NCBI GenBank assembly: GCA_034440615.1
Contig: JAOTOM010004129.1
Span: 124,001-188,000, forward strand
DNA from: Ashinkailepas kermadecensis
Taxonomy: Eukaryota; Arthropoda; Thecostraca; Neolepadidae
DNA: 64,000 bases
Reading direction: 5' to 3'
Every line of letters starts with the position of its first letter. The stretch's first letter is position 1. The notes under the pieces were generated by a model, which was not told where the DNA came from, searched no databases, and saw only the letters and a list, made by a program, of their open reading frames with translations. Made by a program: the position numbers and the translations under genes. Positions 48,697-59,122 of the stretch are shown here, piece by piece.

Positions 48697-48790
48697 CCCC
48701 ACCACCCGATCCATTAATTCAAGTTAAACGGCAGAATTTTGACCGAAAGTTTAACGTGCCGTCAATGCACCGACACAGCCGCCCGGTATA
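48697..48790 (+). repeat. Dispersed repeat, copy 2
   Basis: Collinear with 35775-35875 (ACCACCCGATC, GGCAGAATTTTGACC, TCAATGCACCGACACAGCC). Confidence 0.65.
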
Positions 48791-49450
48791 AACAATGTTA
48801 TAATGTAGCTTTTATACCCCAGTGAGAATGGTATGGATTCACTCATCAGTGAATTTGCAAACATACTGATGTATCAGTTAACACCAATGCAGGGAGCTAT
48901 GTGATCAACATGGTCTGTGCCCTAAAGCCCAAATAACTAAATAACAATACAGGGAATCTGCTGCATAACAGTTTGACCATAAATTAGCCATGATATATGG
49001 CATCATACTTCCCATGCTATTTACAATAGTGAGCTATATTTTGTGTACAAACATCAGGACATTAGAAGTGTTAATTAACGTTACACACATCAGTTCCTAA
49101 CAAGTGTCAGCAATACATTTCCTTCATGTGCTTTAAACATGATTCAAGAAAGCACTATCATCGATTTTAAACTTGCAAAAAGAGTGGGCCGCCTGGCATT
49201 TTGAGTGCTATTTGAGTGAATTTGCTGTCTTGTTAGTGAACTGACCACTTATTGAGATATATGTACTTTAACTTTGCCTGCTTCCATCATTAAAATTTGT
49301 CATTTTCCAATACATCAGAAATCATCAGAATAACTTCTTGTTTACAAACCGGTGTATGCATTTCTATGAATTTCTCATATTTATTAACACAAATGATGTA
49401 GATCTGATCTGCAAATTTATAACTCAGAGAATGTTATCAGCACAGGATTC
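48791..49450. other. AT-rich, no gene
   Basis: No signal seen. Confidence 0.4.
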
Positions 49451-52378
49451 CATTCCTGAAAATATTGTACTTTCAAAATGTTATTGTTCTTTGTGAACCA
49501 ATAAGTGCAATGCTCTCATGCAGCATGCAGATGGAGGTTCATCACGTACACCAGGTAGCACAAAAAGAGATATTATTGCAGTCTAAGGTAACCACAAGAC
49601 ATGTTTTACACCCATTTTTACCTCCACGAATCATTCAAAGGAGCTAGGTTGTGTCTAATTGCGTTAGGCTAGGCTTTTGTTGTAAGTTAGTAAATGAAAA
49701 AAATATTCAAAAACGGTTCAAGCTAGATTAGGTTACGTTAGACTTTTTAAGTTCAAAATGTTCGAGAAAAAGAAATTGGGGGGGGGAATTTGGCATAAAA
49801 ATAATCATTTCTTGCATGGAAGTCGAGGCTAGGTTAGGTTAGGTTATGTTACATTTTTGTTATCTGAACATTATTTTTCATCCTATATTACTCAAATCCA
49901 AGCCCCCTTTTCCACGTTATTTTTCCTCACAAATGAAAAGTGTGCATCTGCAGAGGAAATGAGCGGTTACATCATGTTCAGCACATTAACAAACACTGCA
50001 TTAAAAAATAAATTAGAAGAAGTTAGAGAGTACCATGAGCTGAAATATTACCCAAAAAGCCAGGTATTATCACAGTTTAAGGTAACCACAAGACAAGTTT
50101 TACACACATTTTACCTCCATGAAGCATACAAAGGGGTGAGGTTTGTCAGGTTAGGTTAGGCTTTTGTTGTAAGTTATAAAAAAAATCATTTGTTGGTAAA
50201 TAATTTTTGTTAATGATTTTTCTACAAAAAATAATAAACGGTTCAGGCTAGCTTAGGTTAGGTTTTTTAAGTTGAAAATATTTGAGAAAATGCCTCGAAA
50301 ATTTAAATTAAGAACAATTAATTTCTTGTATGGGAAGTTGAACTATGTTAGGTAAGGTTATCATACATCTTGAACATTATTTGTATGCTATATTTCCTTA
50401 CTCCACACCCTTTTTTGGTGTTATTTTTTACTCCCAATTGAAAGGCATGCATTTGCAGAGGAAAGGACATTAAATGTGTGCTTTTATGTATTTTATTAAT
50501 ATTTTCCTATTTAAATTTCCAATGCAATGTTTATGAATGTCACTAAGCTGATGGCACTACTCAGTTTCTGTGCAAATGCTTACTTTCCAGGTTGTGAGCA
50601 AAATAACATTCAAAATGGGCTTTGAGTTAGGTAACATAGCAATTAAAAGAAATACATTAAAAATTCAACATAACCTAATGTAACCTGAGCTGACCTTGGA
50701 GAAAACAACTATAAAAACAAGATTGGAAAAATATCTCGCAATTTATTTTATTGAAATTTTACAAATGAAAAAACCTAACCCAACCTAATCTAACCAGAAT
50801 TATTGTGCTTTAAGGTGGCAACAAGGCAAGTTATTACACATTTGCCTCCATAAAGCAAACAAATGGGCTATGTTTGGTGATGTTAAATTAGTTTAAGTGT
50901 TTTAAGGTCGACATTTTTTGCAAAAATTCTTCCAAAATTGGAAAGAAATAGATCTTTTTTTCTTTAAAAGCAGCTTATGTTAGGTTAGGTTAAATTGGGT
51001 TACATTTTTTTATTGTAAAAAAAATACATTGCTTGAAATTTTTACAACTTGATGTTTTGGTTTTGTTTTTCTCCAAGGGGAGGTTAAGCTAGGTTAGGTT
51101 AGGTTATGTTGCATTTATTTTATTTAAAAAAAAATACTTTACCCGATGTCACCTAATTCAAAGCTTTTTGTTGATGTTATTTTGCTTACAACCTGAAATG
51201 TAGGCATTTGTATAGAAAATGAGTGGTCCCATCATCTGAGTCACATTCATAAACATTGCATTGAAATGATACATTCCACGAATTCATAAAACACCTTAAA
51301 ACACAAATTTACCAAAATCGTGTTTATCACATTCCTAAACATTCCATGGGAAAAAATTAATCAGAAATTACCTTAAGCTGTAAATTTACCAAAGGTGTGC
51401 CAACCCCTGGACGGAAATGCAACACTAGGTGCCCCAATCCTGGGCAGAAAGGGCACTAAGAGCAGTGGAATGAAAATATTAATAAAAGTAAACTAAAAAC
51501 AGCTCTTCTTGAAGACAAACGTGGTAGTTATGTGATATTAACATGGAAACCCTGAGCACAAATCAGAAAAAAGCATGGACTGGACTTTTTCAAGCTTACC
51601 TGCCAACTTCTTCAACTACTGTTCCTTTGGGAATTAAATATCAGCAAGATATTTATTCACTATCTAAAATCACACCAATCAGCAGATACATCAGAAGGTG
51701 CGATACATCAGAATGTGCGAAGTACAAAAAACGAATCAGTACGACGTCACATGAGATTGGCCTCCGGATTAAACACTTTGCGCAATTGCACCACGGATGT
51801 CTTACCTCCGTCACATTTGTCACTGTAACCTCAAATTTAGACTTCAGGCGCTGGAATTTCTGTAACTGGAATTTTTTATTTGCATGTTACGATTTTGGAT
51901 GTTCTGAGGAACGCCCATCACGATGTGTGAAATTTAATGCGCGCTAGTGTCTATCGATACAAATCGACGCCCCTGCTTTGGAGAAAAAAATAGAAACAAA
52001 AATTAAGCAATATATATTCTGAAAATTTTCTAAATTGAACAACCGAACCCAACTTACCCGAACCTAATGTCAGCTGCTTTTGAAAGAAAACTTCCAATTT
52101 TATTTTATTTTTGAAAATGATTGAACAATTTTTCCAAGGTAAACAACTAAACTAGCCTAACCTAGCTAAATCGGTATTATTGTGCTTTAAGGTGGTAACA
52201 AGACAAGTTTTTACACACATTTGCCTCCATATAGCAAGCAAATGGGTTAGGTTCGGTTAAGTTAGGTTAGTTTAGGCTTTTCAAGTTGGAAAACTTTTGA
52301 AAAAAATTCCAAAAACGTTTCCCCCAAAAATTGCAAATTATTTGGTAACCTTGCAATCTAAGGTGTTCCTTTTTTCCT
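49451..52378. repeat. Cluster of decayed repeats with TTAGG runs
   Basis: A segment like AAGGTAACCACAAGACAAGT, followed about 20 bp on by ACCTCCATGAAGC, recurs at 49588, 50081, 50813 and 52191. Between copies lie runs such as AGGTTAGGTTAGGTTATGTT (49829, 51092). A second shared segment, GCAGAGGAAATGAGYGGT, occurs at 49953 and 51211. The copies are unequally spaced and point the same way. An ORF at 49857-50159 spans one copy and ends near a donor-like GG/GTGAGG. TTAGG is the arthropod telomere unit, but runs here are only 2-4 units. Confidence 0.65.
51543..51947 (+). CDS. Unrecognised 134-codon ORF
   Basis: An ATG-initiated frame in otherwise AT-rich, stop-dense sequence, with varied composition (ITPISRYIRRCDTSECAKYK). 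No domain recognised. It ends about 10 bp before a hAT-like terminus (AAATCGACGCCCCTG, ending 51974), so it may belong to a transposon. Confidence 0.25.
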   Translation: METLSTNQKKAWTGLFQAYLPTSSTTVPLGIKYQQDIYSLSKITPISRYIRRCDTSECAKYKKRISTTSHEIGLRIKHFAQLHHGCLTSVTFVTVTSNLDFRRWNFCNWNFLFACYDFGCSEERPSRCVKFNAR

Positions 52379-53298
52379 TTAACACGCGCACTGGAGGGGG
52401 GGCGAAATCCGCCCACCCCTCCGGTTTTTCGCAAATAACTGCAGATTTTACCGGTCGATATACGCAATTTTCAGTGTACCTGCTTAGAAATGAACGGCGC
52501 GTCGTGTAAAGGAAGGAAAATTGAAATCGGCCGAACATTTTTCAAGTTACGGGCCGCTAAAGTCAAAAAGATGTTATAGCGCCAGACCAAAAAAATCGGC
52601 GCTGATGCGCTTCCAGTATACTGACAAAAGGGAAGTGTTCTAGGCAACACTAGCGACTTGTTTGATGCATATTGATATGCTGTATAGTCTCAAGGTCATG
52701 TTAGGTCACCAAGGTCAAGTCAGGTGAAGTTCATGACAGGTTAATGGAACCAAACTTGAAAAACTGGAATGTTGCCATAAATGCAGTACTGGTTGTCATT
52801 TGTACTGTTTGTCATTGCGTTGACATACTTTATTCATGTACTTTACTCCCTTCTTCACGAAGCCGATTGCTCCGAGCTGCCCGACGGAGCAGTCGGGCGG
52901 GCGGCCGGTTCCGGTAACTGGAACAGGTAACTGACCTGATGCTATATAGGTGACCTGAGGTCAAATGTTGGGTCTAGCATCTGCATTGCATCATTAGTAA
53001 TGTCCAAAACATCATTGATGCCCATTTTTGAGCATTTAAACACAATCACAGCGATCCATAACGATGACAAGCCCAGCCACGCAAAACCGGAAAATTTTGC
53101 AAATCTGACCTCATTTGACCTTGAAGATATTGACCTAAGGTCATGAAAATTGCACACAATAGAGTTCACTACCCTGCCCATCCACCCTGCGAATTTCGTT
53201 CCTCCAGCTTTACTAGGAGCCGAGATCTTAGGGGGGGCGGAATCCGCCCCCCCCTCCAGTGCGCGTAATTCTCAGAGGCCCTCCAGGGCGCGTGTTAA
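52379..53298 (-). mobile_element. TTAA-flanked MITE, copy 3
   Basis: TTAA at 52379-52382 and 53295-53298. Ends and interior are the reverse complement of the copy at 6155-7070, including the doubled terminus now at the right side. The flanks TTTTTTCCTTT and AAAACAAAG rejoin to match an uninterrupted sibling near 50955 (TTTTTTTCTTTAAAAGCAG), which supports the precise insertion point. Confidence 0.9.
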
Positions 53299-53792
53299 AA
53301 CAAAGAAAAATATGCAGAATACCATGTTTATGAAGGTGACTAAGATTATTGGACCCACTTATTTTTTGTGCTTACTTTTCATGTTGTGAGCAAAATAATG
53401 CCAAAAAGGCTTTGAGTTCGGTAACATCGCATACACATTTTTTTTTCATGCAACAAAACCTAACCTAGCCTATCCTAACCTATCTTTTGAGAACAAAAAT
53501 TAAACTAAATTAAAATTTCACTTAATTTATTTTCTGAAAATTATCAACCTTAAAAAAGAAACCTAACCGAGCCTAACCTAACCTAAGCTGATTTTGAATA
53601 CAAAATTATATTTTTTGTGAACATGGTTGTAATTTTTTTTTCGAAAGCTATTGGGTATTATTGTGCTTTAAGGTGGGAACAAGAAAAGTTGTATGGGCGC
53701 TGTATGACCAACGCAGTCAATGCGCCAGTAAACCCAAATAACCAACCAACCAACCCAGAAAGATGTAAGCTGTACTTCCACAGTGGAGGGAA
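53299..53792. repeat. Continuation of decayed TTAGG-rich repeats
   Basis: Contains TTGTGAGCAAAATAA with GGCTTTGAGTTCGGTAACAT, matching 50593-50640. It also has AACCTAACCTAGCC and CCTAACCTAACCTAAG runs and another AAGGTGGGAACAAGAAAAGT copy at 53670. A SINE-like tail (AACCCAAATAACCAACCAAC) sits at 53732. Confidence 0.6.
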
Positions 53793-54068
53793 TTCCAGCT
53801 GTTTTGTTTGTTATTGCACACAATTTTAAATTTTTCAGCAAAAGGTGGAGAGGCAGTCCACTATCTAATCCAAATCTGTTTCTATTCAGTACTAAATGTG
53901 CTGGTTAACATCAATGTTTCTACTTAGCATGGTGTTTTTCATTTTTTCCCTTTAGCTTTCTTATCAGCATAAAATAGCATGGGTTATTGGGGGGGCCCAA
54001 ATGAACATTGGGGGGGGGGGCAAGATCAACATTGGTGGGGCCGCACAAAAGGATACAAATGGACGCCC
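53793..54068 (-). mobile_element. hAT-like element end, copy 1
   Basis: Ends AAATGGACGCCCCTG at 54068. The preceding ~270 bp (TCAGTCCACTATCTAA, TGTGCTGGTTAACATC, TTATTGGGGGGGCCC) is repeated at 54340-54597 and 55543-55843. Read in reverse, the end is CAGGGGCGTCCATTT, a hAT-style terminus. Confidence 0.55.
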
Positions 54069-54339
54069 CTGCATACATGCATGATTTTGCACTTATCAAA
54101 ATTTAATTTCATCTGCCATTTTTGGACCACTTCACAAGCTCTTCTAAGTCTTTCTGCAGCATGTACCTAGGTGCCTAGGTACCAGGCAAATATCAAACTG
54201 ATAGTGTGATGAGTGGGCTGTTGAGGTTAATTATAGTTTGTATATTCACACTCTCAATGATAACTGATTGTTGTTCACGGGACTGGATTGTATGCAAGTT
54301 TGACGATGACAATTGGTTTTTGTGCACACCATTTTGAAT

Positions 54340-54597
54340 TTTGTAGCAAAAGGTGGAGAATCAGTCCACTATCTAACCCAAATCTGTTGTTTTTTTATTA
54401 CAAAATGTGCTGGTTAACATCAACTACATTTTATATGTACCTAGCATGGTGTTTTTCTTCTTTTTTTCTTCAACTTTTTATGAGCATAAAAATAGCATAT
54501 GTTATTGGGGGGCCAAATCAACATTGGGGGGGGCCAAGATCAACACTGGTGGGGCCCTGGCCCCCAGAAAAGGATACAAATCGACGCCCCTGCCATC
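54340..54597 (-). mobile_element. hAT-like element end, copy 2
   Basis: Same body and AAATCGACGCCCCTG terminus as 53793-54068. Upstream, 54160-54290 is shared with 55210-55345 (AATTATAGTTTGTATATTCA), so the repeat unit extends further left. Confidence 0.55.
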
Positions 54598-55209
54598 TAG
54601 ACATTAGGGGGATGTCCCCATCCTAGCCCCGCCTTCAGCGCCTAAAATATAACACAAACTATAACGTAAAATTCCCTTTATGTAAACGTCCACATGCCTG
54701 CACCTTGATCGCAAACACCCGCTTTTATAGTCAGACATGTAACGTACTCGCTTCAAAAAAGGTGGCGCAAATGACCTCTGTGGTCCGGTACGCCTGAAAA
54801 AGTCACTCCCCCATGCAGTTAAATTGAAACTTGCCTGATGCTACCAATTTCTGCAATATACGAATAAAAACCTGTGACGTCATCAAGGTTTGAATGCGAC
54901 TTTGGTGTACCTTTTAAAATAATGGTATTTTTGCGGCGTTTAATAATGGTGTTTTTGCGGCGTACGAGACATTGGGCTTGTCAAGGCTATTTCTCTTGTA
55001 TAGCATTGGTCGTGGATGACTAAGGTTTGCTTAAAAGTCATGTGAGCCATAGCTTTCTTTTTTTTTATTCTTTTAGGAATACCAATTATATTGCAGTGGC
55101 CATGCAGCTTCTTGCTGAGTTTTCTCTGTCATGGCATCATAAGCTGGCAGATTTGCCCACACATGGCTCTCGTTTTCCCCATATCAATATTGAATGCATG
55201 CATTGTTAT
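54598..55209. other. No gene recognised
   Basis: A small duplication (GGTATTTTTGCGGCG, then GGTGTTTTTGCGGCG) at 54924-54962. Otherwise no signal. Confidence 0.4.
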
Positions 55210-55843
55210 TCGGCATTTAGGTAGGTACCTAGGTAAATATCAAGCTAATGGTGTGATAGGTGGGCTGCTGAAGATAATTATAGTTTGTATATTCACAATC
55301 TCAAGGATGATTGTCTGCTGTTCACTGGACAATGCAAGTTTGACAATGACTGGAAATTAAGAATGGATTTTTTCCTGTTTAAGCTCACATGTGTGTGGTT
55401 TTGCCATTGGTGGTGTGTACAAACATCAGTATGACAATCCAATTGTTGTTTTGTGGCTTAACATTAAAAAAAAGACAATCTGGTTTAAAATGCATCATCA
55501 GCGAATCTTAACATTTTATGGCGTAAGTTTTCCTTGCACAGTGGAGGGAAATCTAGCTATTTTGTTTTTTTTGCACATAATTTTGAATTGTGTAGCAAAA
55601 GTTGGATACTCAGTCCACTATCTAATCCAAATCTGTTCTTTTTCAGTACAAAATGTGCTGGTTAACATCAGCTAAGTTTTCTATGTACCTAACAGTGTTT
55701 TTCTTCTTTTTTTTCCTTTAGCTTTTTATCAGCATAAAAATAGCATGGGTTATTGGGGGGCCCAAATCAACATTGGGGGGGCCAAGATCACCATTGGGGG
55801 GGCCATGGCCCCCGCAAAAGGATACAAATCGACGCCCCTGGTC
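55210..55843 (-). mobile_element. hAT-like element end, copy 3
   Basis: The longest copy of the family, ending AAATCGACGCCCCTG at 55843. Two bases later a head-to-head end, CAGGGGCGTCAATTT, begins at 55852, marking a second element or the other half of an inverted pair. Confidence 0.55.
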
Positions 55844-56071
55844 AGGGGCGTCAATTTCTGAAACTGAAAATGTATTGGCGGGGGAGGGGCGGGGCGGAAG
55901 CATGACATGGAGGAAATGGACGAGCCCAAATGGATTGGAGGCGCATTCCTTGGGTCCCATGTGAAAACTTTACAGTATTGGCAGGGGCACATGCCCATCA
56001 AAAGTATGTACAATACAACACCCATGATTATACACAATGTCGGTATCTGTGCAAAATTGCGAAAATGTAAA

Positions 56072-56096
56072 AAGCGGTTGCGTCGATATACACAGC
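56072..56096. repeat. Single copy of the array half-site
   Basis: GCGTCGATATACACAG, identical to half-sites in the arrays at 45942 and 62524, stands alone here about 220 bp from a hAT-like end. Confidence 0.7.
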
Positions 56097-56436
56097 GGAT
56101 TGTTCCTCTGCAACCTCACAGGCCTTAAGTTTGTCAAGCGCATTTCTACTGGGGCCAAACTCCCATGACAATTTCGAGCACCCCCTCCCCCCAATGATGC
56201 TTAAGCAATGTGGCTAGAGATCCCAGGTGGATTGTCGGGGGTCCGGACCCACGTTTTCACACCCTGCTAGTGATAATTGGTCATTTTCTTTATTCAATGT
56301 GGAAATATGTTCTGAATATAAGGATCTTCACCCCCGGATTGGTGAGAAATATCGAGTATTAGCTCAAGCAATGGGAAATGTATCATGTCTGGGAAGGAGC
56401 GCTGTCACATTGGTGGAGATTGAGCCGAGGGACAGC

Positions 56437-56702
56437 AAGGGGTGGATTCAAGAAGTGTTATCGGGAAGGAGCCATTTCCTTGAAGTGGCGTCGTTGAGCG
56501 GAAGTGGGTCGAACATGCTTAATGCTGCATGCTGAGCATGCTTTTTGCTGTGAAAGGGCATTCGGCTGAGATAAAAAAATCGTTCAGGGGGAAAGGGTGC
56601 CCTCGAGCCTTCTTGAAGAAGCGTTTTTCCCGGCCGGAATGGTGCCACCCATTTCCATGGGAGGGGGCACATCCCCCCAGTGTACTCTGCATTCACCTCT
56701 GT
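56437..56702. mobile_element. hAT-like MITE
   Basis: Ends AGGGGTGGATTCAAG and (reverse complement) CAGAGGTGAATGCAGAG. The interior shares TTTTCCCGGCCGGA and TTCCATGGGAGGGGGCAC with the element at 30386-30665, so they are one family. No clear 8-bp duplication. Confidence 0.55.
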
Positions 56703-57961
56703 GGGGCGAATACAGAATATGCCTCACGAATGTTGTTGATATTGAGTATATGAGGCGTAATGGACTTTGCCTGGAATTAATAGGATCAAAAACGACCTTT
56801 CCCATCTGCGTCATTGTAGGCGTGGCGACGAAGGGGATGCGCACCCTGCCAAATGTTTTGTGAAGTTTAAGCAGTCCTAGTGAACTTGACGTATGCAAAT
56901 TATAGTGTTGCATGGAACAAAATCACCTCCAAACCTTCCTGTCGCTCCCATCCCATGCCAAATTCGTGCTCAATGTACACATGGAGCAGGTTCCGTGTTA
57001 AGCAACGGAAAGGTTAAAGGGCGTGCATTCATCGTCCGAGCCAGGATTTTCATGGAAACCTGCCGACCATGGTGCCCCTCACCCGGACCTCCCCTTCACT
57101 GTGAAGTACGGTGCCATGAATGGAGATGCGTATCTCGCAGAACGATACCTAGTGGGTATTTTGGTAAATCAGTCTATTTTGGGAGATTTGCCCCCTCCCC
57201 CCGCTGAATAGTTTATACTTTAACATAGAACACTGCACTCGCCCTCCTCCGAAGTTCCCAGGCTCTCAATCCGTATTCTCCTTCCAGAGGTGGCTTTCCA
57301 TACATTTTGGAGCACTTTCCCCATCCCCACCCTATGAATCGTTCTTAAGTTCCACCTCCGTAAACTCTCAATTACGCTTAGAACCTGTAACCACACGGTG
57401 CCCATGTTGCATGAAGCGCATTTTCACATATCAAGTAGTGGAAATCAAGGGGGCGCAACGAATCTTGAAGGGGCGTGTAGACTGAGATGGTTAGTCTTCC
57501 CCAAGTCAGATATCGATACTTACCAGTGAACGTTGACAAAGCGTTAAATTCTATGGTTTGAGGAACGCGTAACTCCTTTTACATGTAAGGTGTGGCTTGG
57601 GTCGTTGCATGCCAGTCGTGGCCAACAAAACCTCGTAGAATTGATAATCATGCAATCGACAGTGAATGGAAAAATCGAAAAACGCCCTTCTTGTCCCTCT
57701 ATCTCGGAGCTATAGCAGCCCGACAGGAGCAGAACTTTATGGGTTCAGTTGGAGATGCATATCAACGGAGCCAGACTCATTTGCGGTGACATATTCCTGA
57801 TCACCAGGATGTTGATTTAAGTAACACATTTCTGCTTCCAAGGATGTTGATTTCTGAAAATGATTCAGACATGGAGGCAATGCACAGGTAAACTCTGAAC
57901 TCAGAAGTTACATCTTTATTAGCATATACAATGGCTATATGCTATCGTAACTTGGGTACCC
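56703..57961. other. No gene recognised
   Basis: Short unrecognised frames. Confidence 0.4.
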
Positions 57962-58002
57962 GATACAGACACACACATTTATATATACATACACACACAC
58001 TA
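57962..58002. repeat. CA/TA microsatellite
   Basis: Mixed (CA)n and (TA)n run. Confidence 0.8.
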
Positions 58003-58297
58003 ATTGTCGTGCACTTCATGTAAGATCTTGTTGAGCATGCTTAATATTCATGAGGCCTAACGGCTGCAATGCTCGGGTGTATAACGATGTCAACAACAGC
58101 CATGTATCACATTCGGCGAGCGGTCGTGCCCAGCAACGGCCACGTCACGTCAGCACACGAAGTTCGGCGCAGAAGCGTTGGTCGCCACCGCAGCCAGTCA
58201 GCGGAGGCGGCCGGTCGTCGCCGCCATGGGGCCCACCGACCGTCCAGCCTGCACCGGCCGCCCAGCCGGTACGTCCCGTTGTCGCTCCGCTCTGCAC

Positions 58298-59013
58298 CTA
58301 GAGCCACAGCGTCGCCGGCAGCTGCTCGTGCCGCGACTGTGGCGGGCGCGCCGCGTCGCCTTCGCACCGCCGGTAGAAGAGCATGTAGGGCGCGTTGGTT
58401 GGCGCGCCGGCGCCGCCGCCGCCGCCACCTCAGGCATCCAGGTGACTGGCCGACAGCGGTGTTACGTAGTTGTCGTCGAGGCGGTACCAGACGGACGGCG
58501 CGGCGTCCGGGCCAGCGGCGTCGGATGACCGCGCCACGCAGTAGTAGTGGCCGCCGTCCAGCGAGCCGCCGTGGTGCAACACCAGCACGTACAGCCGGAA
58601 CTGGGCGGCCGGCCCGCCGCGCACCGGCACTCACAGCTGCTCCGTCAGCGCCACGCGAGTCAGCACCTTGCGGCGCGCGCCCGTGCCACGCTCGAACAGG
58701 AAGCGCACCAGCGAGATGACGAGGTAGTGCGGCGGCTGCAGCAACTGCAGCTGTCGGTCGGCGTCGCGCAGCTCAGCGCACCGCTCGCAGTGGCATTGGC
58801 TCTCGCCGGACAGCCGCTCCGCCGCCAGATGTTGCTCCATTAGATCAGACACCTGGAGAGCGGCACGAGGCTGAGACGGCAGAGTCCGGCACAGCCAAGT
58901 GCAGTTCGGTGATGTTGTCCAGGTGGCGCGACAGAGCCGCACGTGCAGGTCATCCCGGCACGACTGGCCAGCAGACGCCGCACCAGAGTCGGAGCTGTTG
59001 GCGATAGCTGGAC
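58298..59013 (-). pseudogene. USP35/USP38-like deubiquitinase, C-terminal half, interrupted
   Basis: Blocks of the USP catalytic domain appear in order. TLVRRLLASRAGMTCTCGS and HLDNITELHLAVPD (59013-58880) give the finger region. SDLMEQHLAAERLSGE and CHCERCAELRDAD hold the CxxC zinc ligands, then HYLVISLVRFLFE and ARRKVL. FRLYVLVLHHG and GGHYYCVARS carry the catalytic-His box, then WYRLDDNYVTPLS and finally NAPYMLFYRR before TAG (58298-58300). The His box is intact; the Cys box would be upstream. From 58852 on the frame is continuous except for two TGA codons (after TEQL, 58630-58632, and after SHLDA, 58430-58432). Upstream, two frame changes are needed. It cleaves ubiquitin chains if functional. 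It may instead be a pseudogene, recoded, or mis-assembled. An exon start at 58852 is possible. Confidence 0.75.
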
Positions 59014-59016
59014 CTG

Positions 59017-59122
59017 GAAGGTTGCAATAGTGATCACTACCTTCACCCATTTCAGAATCAAACAGAATAATAATAATCTCACACAAATCAAGAGATGCAG
59101 CTAAATAGTCACATCCAGCTGC
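59017..59122 (+). repeat. 105-bp flank repeat, copy 1
   Basis: GGTTGCAATAGTGATCACTA and the following AATCAAACAGAATAATAAT stretch recur at 60474-60575 with few changes, bracketing the first part of the 21/25-bp minisatellite. The array plus flank was therefore duplicated as a block. Confidence 0.88.

Noticed and set aside
49826..53600. Chromosome end or true telomere
   Set aside because: TTAGG-like runs are only 2-4 units long, interrupted and internal, with non-telomeric sequence on both sides.
58600..58640. 34-bp intron removing the first TGA of the deubiquitinase
   Set aside because: GTGAGT donor and CCGCCCAG acceptor exist, but splicing them shifts the frame away from the conserved FRLYVLVLHHG block, and 34 bp is too short for a normal intron.
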